Below are positions 36,114-44,200 of a DNA stretch of 64,000 nt, piece after piece. The position numbers and the translations under genes are program-made. Under the pieces are notes generated by a model. It saw nothing but the letters and a program-made list of their open reading frames with translations. It was not told the DNA's origin and did no database searches. Source of the stretch: Ralstonia sp. UNC404CL21Col (lineage in GTDB: Bacteria; Pseudomonadota; Gammaproteobacteria; Burkholderiales; Burkholderiaceae); contig NZ_JIBE01000003.1 in NCBI RefSeq assembly GCF_000620465.1, forward strand, positions 620,001 through 684,000. Reading direction: 5' to 3'. The first letter of the stretch is position 1, and every line of letters starts with the position of its first letter.

Positions 36114-37142
36114 TTATTCCTTCGGCCGGAACGTCAGGATGACGCTCGACGGCGCTTTGCCGTTGGTATCGCGCGGCAGCGGATCCGAGCGTTCGACCGC
36201 GCGCATCACGGCTTCGTCATAGGCGCCGTTGCCGCTCGATTTCGTCAGGCGCTTCGACAGGATCGAACCATCCGGCGCCATCTGCACCGACACGACCGCC
36301 GACGGGTTGCCATTGACCGCCGAAGGATCGAACAGGATGTTCGGCTTGACCTTGGCCCGCACACGCTCGGCATACCCCGCCGACGCCGTGCCGCCCGTGC
36401 CCTGGGCATTGCCGACACCGCCGCCGGAGCCCGCCACCGTGCCCGTCGCGCCCGCACCGGCCATCGCGCGCAGCCGATCCAGCTGCGCCTGGCGTTGTGC
36501 ATTGGCACGCGATTCACTCGCCTTACGCTCGGCGTCAGCCTTGGCTTTGGCCTCTGCGGCGGCCTTGGCCTTCAATTCCTTCTGCTTCGCATCAGCTTCC
36601 GCCTTGGCCTTCGCTTCGGCCTGGGCTTGCAGCTGCGCATTCTTGCGGGCCTGCGCTGCGTCCGCGGCAGCCTTCTCAGCGGCCTTTTCCTTGGCCTGCT
36701 GTTCGGCCAAGGCCTTGCGTTGGAGTTCCGCCTGACGCGCCTGTTGCTCTTCCTTCAGACGGGCTTGTCGCTGGGCTTCCGCGCGCGCTTCGGCGGCGCG
36801 GCGCGCGAGTTCGGCCTCACGGGCGGCAGCAGCCTCCTGTTCGCGCTTGCGCTTCTGCTGCTCCAGCGCGATGTCCGCTTCTTCTTCCACCTTGGCCGGC
36901 GGCGCCTTGATCACCGGTTCCGGCTTGACGTCCGGCACCGGCGCGGCCTGCTGCACGGCCTGCTGAACCGCCGCCTCGTCCCACAGCTCGGCTTCTTCGC
37001 CACGCGGGGTGCTGCTCTGCCACTGCACGCCAAAGTACAGAAAGATCAACAGCAGAATGTGTGTCAGGACCGCCAACCCGAACGCGCGCAGCGTGCCGCG
37101 CTCGCGAACAGGCTCGTAACGGTGCAACGACGTCGTAGCCAT
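36114..37142 (-). CDS. tolA: Tol-Pal system protein TolA
   Basis: The 342-residue product has one N-terminal membrane segment (FGLAVLTHILLLIFLYFGV), a long Ala/Lys/Glu/Gln-rich helical domain (about residues 75-215), a Gly-rich linker, and a C-terminal TolA/TonB-like domain (YAERVRAKVKPNILFDPSAV, MAPDGSILSKRLTKSSGN). It spans the periplasm and is energised by TolQR. Order tolQ-tolR-tolA-tolB is canonical. Confidence 0.95.
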   Translation of the reverse strand: MATTSLHRYEPVRERGTLRAFGLAVLTHILLLIFLYFGVQWQSSTPRGEEAELWDEAAVQQAVQQAAPVPDVKPEPVIKAPPAKVEEEADIALEQQKRKREQEAAAAREAELARRAAEARAEAQRQARLKEEQQARQAELQRKALAEQQAKEKAAEKAAADAAQARKNAQLQAQAEAKAKAEADAKQKELKAKAAAEAKAKADAERKASESRANAQRQAQLDRLRAMAGAGATGTVAGSGGGVGNAQGTGGTASAGYAERVRAKVKPNILFDPSAVNGNPSAVVSVQMAPDGSILSKRLTKSSGNGAYDEAVMRAVERSDPLPRDTNGKAPSSVILTFRPKE

Positions 37143-37179
37143 GACGTTCAGGTTGCCTCGCCCGGATTCTTCAACGTGC

Positions 37180-37614
37180 TCATGACGATTTCACCATCAG
37201 GCCGACGCGCTTCACGCCATCGCCCTTGAGCACGCTCATCACGGTCAGCACGCGGTCGTACTGCACCGACTTGTCGGCGGCAATCACGACGGGCTGATCG
37301 GGGTTTTCGTCCGTGCGCTGCTTCACAAATGCGCGCAGCTCGTTGTTGTTGGCGAGCTTCTGCTCGGTGGCGCCGGAACCCGTCTTGATGCGAGCAAGGA
37401 TCGTGCCGTCGCCCTTGATCGTCACGACGATAGGCGGCTGGGTCTGCTGCGGCGTGGCGTTGGCCACCGAGGGCAGATTGACCACGCCCGGGTTCACCAC
37501 GGGTGCCGCCACCATGAAGATGACCAGCAGCACCAGCATCACGTCGATGTACGGAACGACGTTGATGTCAGCCTTGGCCCGTCGGGCGCGGCGCGTTCGC
37601 TGGATGGTAGCCAT
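37180..37614 (-). CDS. tolR: Tol-Pal system protein TolR
   Basis: The 144-residue product is of the ExbD/TolR family with a single membrane helix, VPYIDVMLVLLVIFMVAAPV, in which the aspartate is the conserved proton-pathway residue. A periplasmic domain follows with GDGTILARIK and VVIAADKSVQYDRVLTVM. It is 12 bp downstream of tolQ. Confidence 0.95.
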   Translation of the reverse strand: MATIQRTRRARRAKADINVVPYIDVMLVLLVIFMVAAPVVNPGVVNLPSVANATPQQTQPPIVVTIKGDGTILARIKTGSGATEQKLANNNELRAFVKQRTDENPDQPVVIAADKSVQYDRVLTVMSVLKGDGVKRVGLMVKSS

Positions 37615-37626
37615 GAGCGCGGCTCC

Positions 37627-38319
37627 TTAGCGCGTCTGGCGCTGGAGGATGTTCGAGAACTCTTCCATGAAGCTCTCGAAACGGTTGGCCAGGCGGTCCA
37701 TCTCCGTGGCGTAGCGGTTGTAGGCGATCACCGCCGGAATGGCCGCAAACAAACCGATGGCCGTGGCGACCAGCGCTTCGGCAATGCCAGGAGCCACCGC
37801 CGACAGCGTCGCCTGTTGCACGTTGGACAGGCCGCGGAAGGCGTTCATGATCCCCCACACCGTGCCGAACAGGCCGATGTACGGGCTGACCGAGCCGACC
37901 GATGCCAGGAATGGCAGGTGCGATTCGAGCGAATCCATCTCGCGCTGGTAAGCCGCACGCATAGCACGGCGGGAGGCATCGAGAATGGCGCTCGGATCGC
38001 CGCCGCCGCGCTGCAGCTCGCGCGCCTTGAGGTATTCGCGCATGCCGGCTTCAAAGATGCGTTCCAGCGCGCCGGTGGTGTGGCGGTTGTTGGCAGCGCT
38101 CTGGTACAGCGCCTGCAGGTCGCCACCGGCCCAGAAATCGCGCTCGAACGATTCGGTCTGGCTGCGCGCGGCGCGCAGCGCAAACGCTTTGCGGAAGATG
38201 TACGTCCAGGAGAACAGCGACATCACCAGCAGCAGGCCCATGACAAATTGGACCAGGAGGCTGGCGTGCAGCACCAGCGAGACGATCGACAGATCTTGTG
38301 TGACCTCGACGGGATTCAT
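37627..38319 (-). CDS. tolQ: Tol-Pal system protein TolQ
   Basis: The 230-residue membrane protein has three hydrophobic segments. The first is LLVQFVMGLLLVMSLFSWTY; the last two lie around VGSVSPYIGLFGTVWGIMNAF and ALVATAIGLFAAIPAVIAYN. These are TolQ/ExbB hallmarks of the proton-motive-force motor. ATG 38319 overlaps the ybgC stop by 4 bp. The frame to 38613 is an unrelated extension inside ybgC. Confidence 0.95.
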   Translation of the reverse strand: MNPVEVTQDLSIVSLVLHASLLVQFVMGLLLVMSLFSWTYIFRKAFALRAARSQTESFERDFWAGGDLQALYQSAANNRHTTGALERIFEAGMREYLKARELQRGGGDPSAILDASRRAMRAAYQREMDSLESHLPFLASVGSVSPYIGLFGTVWGIMNAFRGLSNVQQATLSAVAPGIAEALVATAIGLFAAIPAVIAYNRYATEMDRLANRFESFMEEFSNILQRQTR

Positions 38320-38720
38320 GCGGCGGCTTTGATGGTTGCGAGTACGGGAGCGGGAATCGGGGTCGGCCGGAAAGTGAGCCGGTCGACACATCCAACACGA
38401 ATCGTGCCTGATGCGAGCAAAACGTCGCCGCGCCAGCCTTCCTGGGCGAATTGGACTGACGCGGGGCCGACCCGTTCCATACGCGAACGGATCTGCAGCA
38501 GGTCGTCCAAGCGGGCCGGCGCGCGGTAATCCACGGCGGTGCTGCGGACCACGAAAATGGCCCCGGTCGTGTCGGCCAGCGCCTGCTGATCGACCCCGAG
38601 GGCGCGCAGCCACTCGGTGCGGGCGCGCTCAAAAAATTTCAAATAGTTGGCGTAAAACACCACGCCGCCTGCGTCGGTATCTTCCCAATACACGCGCAGG
38701 TTCCAGTCAAAAGAAGCCAT
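38316..38720 (-). CDS. ybgC: acyl-CoA thioesterase YbgC
   Basis: The 134-residue hotdog-fold enzyme has YWEDTDAGGVVFYANYLKFF with the catalytic aspartate, and ERARTEWLRALGVDQQ. YbgC-type thioesterases head the tol-pal operon in many proteobacteria and act on short-chain or malonyl-type thioesters. It overlaps tolQ by 4 bp and lies 69 bp downstream of a short-chain dehydrogenase gene. Confidence 0.94.
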   Translation of the reverse strand: MASFDWNLRVYWEDTDAGGVVFYANYLKFFERARTEWLRALGVDQQALADTTGAIFVVRSTAVDYRAPARLDDLLQIRSRMERVGPASVQFAQEGWRGDVLLASGTIRVGCVDRLTFRPTPIPAPVLATIKAAA

Positions 38721-38789
38721 CGGGTAATTTTACCAAGACGCAAGTGACGGCCAGCCATCCACCGACCGGCCGAGGGCTTGCGCTCGAAT

Positions 38790-39542
38790 TCAGGCCATGC
38801 CTCGCGTCACGCTGGTGGCCGAGAATGACTGGCAAACGGGCATCAGTTCCATCGCGTTGACATTGAAGTGCGCCGGGAGCGCCGCCATCCAGTAGACGGC
38901 CTCGGCGATATCGTCGGCGGTGAGCGCCTCGGTGCCTTCGTAGACCTTCTCCACACGGGCATCGTCGCCCTTGAAACGCACGTTGGAAAACTCCGTGCCG
39001 GAGCAAAGGCCTGGCTCGACGTTCGATACGCGTACGCGCGTGCCGGTCAGGTCCGCCCGCAAGTTCAACGAAAACTGGCGGACAAACGCCTTGGTGGCGC
39101 CATACACGTTGCCGCCCGGATACGGGTACGTCCCGGCAATCGAGCCAATATTGATGATGTGACCACGATTGCGCTCGACCATGGCCGGAAGTAACGCACG
39201 CGTCATATGCACCAGTCCCGAGCAGTTGGTGCCGATCATGCGGTCCCAATCGGTCAGGTCAGCACGCTGCGCGGGTTCGAGGCCCAGCGCCAGACCGGCG
39301 TTGTTGACCAGCACGTCGACTTCGCGCCAGCCCTCGGGCAGCGTACCCGGCAGCGCAGCAACGGCATCGACGTCCAGCACGTCCAGCACGAATGGCAGCA
39401 CGGCGTCACCCAATTCAGCCTTGAGCGCATCAAGGCGGTCCTGGCGGCGGCCTGCCGCAATCACACGATGGCCTTCTCGCACGAAACGCCGCGCGATGGC
39501 CGCGCCGAACCCGGCCGTTGCGCCGGTCACGAATACGATCAT
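38790..39542 (-). CDS. short-chain dehydrogenase/reductase, YdfG-like
   Basis: The 250-residue product has the NADP-binding TGATAGFGAAIARRFVREG, NNAGLALGL, the catalytic serine in INIGSIAGTYPYPGGNVYG and YGATKAFVRQFSLNLR. It resembles NADP-dependent 3-hydroxy-acid (serine/malonic semialdehyde) dehydrogenases such as YdfG. Its ATG is divergent from glyA. It may be read together with the ybgC-tol operon downstream. Confidence 0.88.
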   Translation of the reverse strand: MIVFVTGATAGFGAAIARRFVREGHRVIAAGRRQDRLDALKAELGDAVLPFVLDVLDVDAVAALPGTLPEGWREVDVLVNNAGLALGLEPAQRADLTDWDRMIGTNCSGLVHMTRALLPAMVERNRGHIINIGSIAGTYPYPGGNVYGATKAFVRQFSLNLRADLTGTRVRVSNVEPGLCSGTEFSNVRFKGDDARVEKVYEGTEALTADDIAEAVYWMAALPAHFNVNAMELMPVCQSFSATSVTRGMA

Positions 39543-39944
39543 GGAAGTGTCTCCGGGCCTGAAAAAACGAAAGGTCAGAGTTTACCTGAAGCGTTGCGCG
39601 GTATTGCACCGCAATGTGCGCGTCTGCACGCCCGCTTCTTGCAGCGGCCATGGGGCTGTCGTACACTCGCGGGCAACCATTCCACCTTGCGCGACTGGCG
39701 AATCCTGAAGCTGCTTTGAGCGGCTTCGACATGTGGGCAGCGACCACGAGGAAGCGCAAGGTTTCTGGCGTCATGCACAACGGCGCCTGCCGCTCGCCTG
39801 GGCAGCGAATGGGAAGCACAGGGTGACTTGGACACCCGCTGCAATCGGCCAACCCCGAGCGCAGTCGTTCAAGCCGCGCGCATGTTTCCCCACGCCTCGC
39901 CCGATCTCCGCCATTTCCGTTTCGTTTCAGACCAGACACTCGCC
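39543..39944. other. divergent SDR-glyA intergenic region with long glyA leader
   Basis: The gap is 402 bp with no convincing gene. A good sigma-70 promoter pointing to glyA sits at 39639-39667, leaving a leader of about 270 nt. The leader contains short inverted sequences (for example GGGTG and CACCC around 39820). I did not recognise a glycine or tetrahydrofolate riboswitch consensus. Confidence 0.5.
39639..39667 (+). promoter_or_regulatory. sigma-70 promoter for glyA
   Basis: TTGCAG and TACACT are separated by exactly 17 bp, close to the TTGACA/TATAAT consensus. Transcription would start near 39675. Confidence 0.6.
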
Positions 39945-41192
39945 ATGTTCGAACGCAGCCGCTATACGATCGACCAGATCGATCCCGAAATCTTTGCCGC
40001 CATCCAGAAGGAAAATCAGCGTCAGGAAGACCACATCGAGCTGATTGCCTCCGAGAACTACACGTCCCCCGCCGTGATGGCCGCGCAGGGCTCCCAACTG
40101 ACCAACAAGTACGCCGAGGGTTATCCCGGCAAGCGTTACTACGGCGGTTGCGAATACGTGGACGTGGTGGAACAGCTCGCCATCGACCGCGTGAAGCAGC
40201 TCTTCGGCGCCGAAGCCGCCAACGTGCAGCCGAACTCGGGCTCGCAAGCCAACCAGGGCGTGTTCTTCGCCGTGCTCAAGCCGGGCGACACGATCATGGG
40301 CATGAGCCTGGCCGAAGGCGGCCACCTGACGCACGGTATGGCGCTCAACATGAGCGGCAAGTGGTTCAACGTGGTCAGCTACGGCCTGAACGCGCAGGAA
40401 GACATCGATTACGACGCGCTCGAAGCCCTGGCGCAAGAGAAGAAGCCGAAGCTGATCATCGCCGGCGCATCGGCATTTGCGCTGCGCATCGATTTCGAGC
40501 GCATCGGCAAGATCGCCAAGTCGATCGGCGCGTATTTCATGGTGGACATGGCGCACTACGCCGGCCTGATCGCCGCTGGCGTGTACCCGAATCCGGTGCC
40601 GCACGCCGACTTCGTCACGACGACCACGCACAAGAGCCTGCGCGGCCCGCGCGGTGGCGTGATCCTGATGAAGGCCGAACACGAAAAGGCCATCAACTCC
40701 GCGATCTTCCCGGGTATCCAGGGCGGCCCGCTGATGCACGTGATCGCCGGCAAGGCAGTGGCGTTCAAGGAAGCGCTGTCGCCGGAATTCAAGGCGTACC
40801 AGCAACAGGTCGTGAAAAACGCGGCAGCCATGGCCGAAACGCTGATGGCCCGTGGCCTGCGCATCGTGTCGGGCCGCACTGAAAGCCACGTGATGCTGGT
40901 CGACCTGCGCGCCAAGAAGATCACCGGCAAGGAAGCGGAGAAGGTGCTGGGTGACGCACACATCACTGTCAACAAGAACGCCATTCCGAATGACCCGGAA
41001 AAGCCGTTCGTGACGTCGGGCGTGCGCCTGGGTTCGCCGGCCATGACCACGCGTGGCTTCAAGGAAGCGGAGGCCGTTAAGGTCGCACACCTGATCGCCG
41101 ATGTGCTGGACAATCCGCACGACGAAGCGAACATCGCCGCCGTGCGCGCCAAGGTGGCCGAGCTGACCAAGCAGTTCCCGGTCTACGCCTGA
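39945..41192 (+). CDS. glyA: serine hydroxymethyltransferase
   Basis: GlyA interconverts serine and glycine with tetrahydrofolate. The 415-residue product has [19 protein letters not shown], the PLP lysine in [17 protein letters not shown], and [23 protein letters not shown] 39945 gives the usual [10 protein letters not shown] start; the frame upstream is an extension of the leader. A strong terminator follows, separating it from nrdR. Confidence 0.97.
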   Translation: MFERSRYTIDQIDPEIFAAIQKENQRQEDHIELIASENYTSPAVMAAQGSQLTNKYAEGYPGKRYYGGCEYVDVVEQLAIDRVKQLFGAEAANVQPNSGSQANQGVFFAVLKPGDTIMGMSLAEGGHLTHGMALNMSGKWFNVVSYGLNAQEDIDYDALEALAQEKKPKLIIAGASAFALRIDFERIGKIAKSIGAYFMVDMAHYAGLIAAGVYPNPVPHADFVTTTTHKSLRGPRGGVILMKAEHEKAINSAIFPGIQGGPLMHVIAGKAVAFKEALSPEFKAYQQQVVKNAAAMAETLMARGLRIVSGRTESHVMLVDLRAKKITGKEAEKVLGDAHITVNKNAIPNDPEKPFVTSGVRLGSPAMTTRGFKEAEAVKVAHLIADVLDNPHDEANIAAVRAKVAELTKQFPVYA

Positions 41193-41234
41193 GGCATCCG
41201 CCGATGGCCGGATCTTCCGGCCACGTAGTACCCT

Positions 41235-41285
41235 GCCGCGATGTGCCCCGAATTGAATGAGGGGCCATCGCGGCGTTGTTCTTTT
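41235..41285 (+). terminator. Rho-independent terminator of glyA
   Basis: GCCGCGATG (41235-41243) pairs with CATCGCGGC (41266-41274), with an inner CCCC/GGGG stem, and is followed by GTTGTTCTTTT. A second, shorter hairpin TGGCCGGA-TCT-TCCGGCCA lies at 41205-41223. Confidence 0.85.
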
Positions 41286-41326
41286 AGCGCAGTGCGTTCT
41301 TTGAGGTTGCCGAGGAGACCACCGGC

Positions 41327-41776
41327 ATGAAATGCCCCTTTTGCGGCCACGCGGCCACCCAGGTGATTGATACCCGCATGTCGGAAGAAGGCGACACTGT
41401 GCGCCGCCGCCGTCGCTGCGAATCCTGCGACCGCCGATTCACGACCTACGAACGCATCGAGCTGTTCTTTCCGGCCGTCGTCAAAAAGAACGGCAGCCGC
41501 GTCGACTACGACCGCAACAAGGTCAAGGATTCCATGCGGCTGGCGCTGCGCAAGCGCCCCGTATCCGCCGAGGCCATCGACGAGGCCATCGCCCGCATCG
41601 AAGAAAAACTCCTCAGCCACGGCGAAAAGGAAATCGGCAGCGACCGCGTCGGCGAACTGGTGATGCGCGAACTCAAGCGGCTGGACAAGATCGGGTACAT
41701 CCGCTTTGCGTCGGTGTATCGGAGTTTTGAGGATGTGTCGGAATTTCGCGACATGCTCGACGAATTCCGCCAATAG
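41327..41776 (+). CDS. nrdR: transcriptional repressor NrdR
   Basis: NrdR represses ribonucleotide reductase genes by binding NrdR boxes, with ATP/dATP sensing. The 149-residue product has a zinc ribbon ([15 protein letters not shown] and [13 protein letters not shown]) and an ATP-cone domain ([20 protein letters not shown]). A GAGGAG sequence precedes the ATG. glyA-nrdR is a common neighbour pair. Confidence 0.97.
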   Translation: MKCPFCGHAATQVIDTRMSEEGDTVRRRRRCESCDRRFTTYERIELFFPAVVKKNGSRVDYDRNKVKDSMRLALRKRPVSAEAIDEAIARIEEKLLSHGEKEIGSDRVGELVMRELKRLDKIGYIRFASVYRSFEDVSEFRDMLDEFRQ

Positions 41777-41806
41777 ACGCCGTTCTCCCCCACTGCTCCA
41801 GCTAGC

Positions 41807-41929
41807 GTTCCGACCAAAATTTCGGTTAAATCCGCTGTCAAAGCAAAGAAGTAGCACTTTGTCACAATCTTGGCGTACCATGCCCGGATAAGTGACGAAA
41901 GAAGCATTAAAAAAATAGTTGGTCGGAAC
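41807..41929. repeat. 11-bp inverted repeat bracketing the first pil promoter region
   Basis: GTTCCGACCAA at 41807-41817 is the exact reverse complement of TTGGTCGGAAC at 41919-41929. The 101 bp between them are AT-richer than the surroundings and must hold the promoter of the first minor-pilin operon. The right arm ends 17 bp before the pilV start. The arms may be paired operator sites or one long stem. Confidence 0.75.
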
Positions 41930-41946
41930 AATCTGCGGGAGTCACC

Positions 41947-42582
41947 ATGCGCCACGCTTTGCCGGGGAAAGCGCTTGGCTTCACCATGCTCGAAGCATTG
42001 ATCGCCGTGCTGATTTTGGCCGTCGGCGTGCTGAGTGTCGCCAATCTTTTAATCAAGTCGTATCGGTTCACGCAGCAGGGAGCGTATGACACGCTGGCCC
42101 TGCAATTGGCGTCGAATATGGCGGATCGGATGCGGGCCAATTCGAGCACGCTCGGCACCGCCAGCTCGCCTTACTTCATCGATACCCAGAGCGCCAGCGG
42201 AACGTCTGCCATCAATTTTTATGCGCAGAGTTGCGTGACCGGCGCAACCAACTGTGGATGCACGTCGGGGAGCGCCGTATGCGCCGCTGCCGCCGCCCAG
42301 TTCGACATCATCGAATGGGCAAGCGCCGTTCAGGGCGCTCTGCCGGGCGGCCGCGCAGTCGTTTGCCGTGACACCGTAACCTACTCGACTACCGGGGGTT
42401 TCAGCGGATGGAACTGCGATAAAGCGGCCACGTCGCCGGTCGTGATCAAGATGGGCTGGGTCTCACGCTTCTCCAACAAGGACTTGTCAGCCAGCGCCGC
42501 AGCGGCGAACGCAGCAGATGCAGCCAGTTCGGTGGCGCCAAATCCGCAGATGGTCGTCGTCGTGGATACGGGAGGCCAGTGA
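41947..42582 (+). CDS. pilV: type IV minor pilin PilV, first copy
   Basis: The 211-residue product has a short basic leader and a class III prepilin-peptidase site GFTMLEALIAVLILAVGVLS, with glycine at -1 and glutamate at +5. PilV is part of the tip/priming complex of the type IV pilus. It is the first gene of the six-gene operon pilV-pilW-pilX-pilY1-pilE-fimT. A GGGAG Shine-Dalgarno precedes the start. Its stop overlaps the pilW start by one base (TGATG). Confidence 0.92.
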   Translation: MRHALPGKALGFTMLEALIAVLILAVGVLSVANLLIKSYRFTQQGAYDTLALQLASNMADRMRANSSTLGTASSPYFIDTQSASGTSAINFYAQSCVTGATNCGCTSGSAVCAAAAAQFDIIEWASAVQGALPGGRAVVCRDTVTYSTTGGFSGWNCDKAATSPVVIKMGWVSRFSNKDLSASAAAANAADAASSVAPNPQMVVVVDTGGQ

Positions 42583-43538
42583 TGCGTCGCCCTCTCGTTC
42601 GCTCGATCGCTCATGCACGCGGCTTCTCGCTCATCGAGCTGATGGTCGCCCTGGTGATCTCGCTGCTGGTGCTGGTGGCGACCGTGTCGTTCTATCTGAT
42701 GACGCGCTCGACCTACACGACCATCGACGACAGCTCGAACCTGGAGGAGCGCGGACAATTCGCCCTCGGCGTCATCACACGAGCCCTTCGGCAAACGGCG
42801 TTTTCGCCGCCGAATACGTCCGGCGGTGGAATGATCCAGCTTGCTCAAAGCGACCCGCCCATGATCAGCGGGGTGGACGGTTGCGATAACCCAGGCGATG
42901 TGGAATCGCTTTCGCAAACGGTAACGGCATCGTGCAAGAACACCATGGTGGACAAGAACAACGATGCCCTGGAGGTCCGCTTTTTCGGCTCCGGCACCGC
43001 TGCGAATCCAACCGTGCCGGACAATTCGATGGTCGACTGCTCCGGCCAAGGCGTCGCCTCCCCCACCAGCATTGACCTGGCAGCGAGCCAGCGTGGCCTG
43101 TCGATGTTCTTCGTTCAGACCGACAGCACTGGTCCATACCTCGCCTGCAAGTTCCGACAGCGCGACAGCACAGGCGCCGCTACGGCAACGTTCGCCACCC
43201 AGCAACTGGTGCCGGGCGTGGAGTCGCTGCAGTTTCTGTATGGCGTATCGGTAGACGGCGACGCGGTGCCGGACGTGTTCAAACGCGCCACCGACATGTC
43301 GACGACCGACTGGCAGAACGTCTACGCCGTCAAGGTGGCGCTGGTAGTACGTGCCGACAACGCCAGTGCAGACGTTGGCAGCGGCGCACAGAAGTTCACC
43401 TTGTTCGGTAAGCAATACACCTACGGCGACGGCACCTACCAAGCCACGGCAAACACGCAGATGGCGCGGCGGCTCTTTACCGCCACGGTTCAAACGCGCA
43501 ACTACATGACCTGCTTCTCGGGGGATCCGTCATGCTGA
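42582..43538 (+). CDS. pilW: type IV minor pilin PilW, first copy
   Basis: The 318-residue product begins with a 14-15 residue leader and the prepilin site RGFSLIELMVALVISLLVL (Glu+5 present). The rest is a large beta-rich pilin head with several cysteines. GGAGG at 42571-42575 is well placed for ATG 42582. PilW belongs with PilV, PilX and PilY1 in the pilus tip complex. It overlaps pilX by 7 bp. Confidence 0.92.
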   Translation: MRRPLVRSIAHARGFSLIELMVALVISLLVLVATVSFYLMTRSTYTTIDDSSNLEERGQFALGVITRALRQTAFSPPNTSGGGMIQLAQSDPPMISGVDGCDNPGDVESLSQTVTASCKNTMVDKNNDALEVRFFGSGTAANPTVPDNSMVDCSGQGVASPTSIDLAASQRGLSMFFVQTDSTGPYLACKFRQRDSTGAATATFATQQLVPGVESLQFLYGVSVDGDAVPDVFKRATDMSTTDWQNVYAVKVALVVRADNASADVGSGAQKFTLFGKQYTYGDGTYQATANTQMARRLFTATVQTRNYMTCFSGDPSC

Positions 43539-44176
43539 TGATCTCCACTCGCACTCGAGGGCGTTCGACGGGCTTCGCGTTGATCACTGCACTGGTGATG
43601 CTGCTCGTCATCACCCTTTTGGCAATCGGCGGCGCGCGGCTGGCCATCGACTCCAAGCGGATGAGTCGAAACCAGCGCGACACGGACATCGCTTTCCAGG
43701 CGGCCGAGGCGGCCTTGCGCGACGCTGAATACGACATCCAGAACGCATCGGCCGGCAACGGTACGGCCACCAACACGCGATCGGCAATCTTCGACCCGAC
43801 CAAAGCCACTGGCTTTCCTGGCAGCGGTTGCAACACCGGCGGCCCCGGCACAGCAACGCCCTATCAGGGACTATGCCAACCGGCCCCTGATGGCGCCACC
43901 GGTGTCTGGAATACGGTGAGCTGGAGTGCATCAGGCACGCCGCAGACCGTGGGTTTCGGCGACTTTACCGGCCGGACCTTCCCCACGGGCACGGGCCTGC
44001 TGCCCGCACAGAAACCGCGCTACATCATTGAGATCCTGCCGGACAGAACAATCGGCGGGAATGTGCAGGGGCCTGCCACTTTCCTCTATCGCATCACAGC
44101 AGTCGGTTGGGGGCCCAATCTAGGGGCACAGGTCATGCTGCAGTCGGTCTATCGCAAGACCGATGCACCGGGCTGA
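43532..44176 (+). CDS. pilX: type IV minor pilin PilX, first copy
   Basis: The 214-residue product has a leader ending in Gly and the hydrophobic segment FALITALVMLLVITLLAIGG. The +5 residue is threonine, not glutamate, which is normal for PilX/GspK-type tip pilins. RNQRDTDIAFQAAEAALRDAE and the C-terminal YRITAVGWGPNLGAQVMLQS are typical. It is followed by pilY1 after 24 bp. Confidence 0.9.
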   Translation: MLMISTRTRGRSTGFALITALVMLLVITLLAIGGARLAIDSKRMSRNQRDTDIAFQAAEAALRDAEYDIQNASAGNGTATNTRSAIFDPTKATGFPGSGCNTGGPGTATPYQGLCQPAPDGATGVWNTVSWSASGTPQTVGFGDFTGRTFPTGTGLLPAQKPRYIIEILPDRTIGGNVQGPATFLYRITAVGWGPNLGAQVMLQSVYRKTDAPG

Positions 44177-44200
44177 CCAGCATAGGGCGACACGACAAAC

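Noticed and set aside
39675-39944. glycine or tetrahydrofolate riboswitch in the glyA leader
   Set aside because: I could not find the conserved cores of either class. The leader is reported only as unusually long.
41866-41885. sigma-54 promoter in front of pilV
   Set aside because: TTGGCGTACCATGC has GG and GC elements, but only 8 bp separate them in place of 10.
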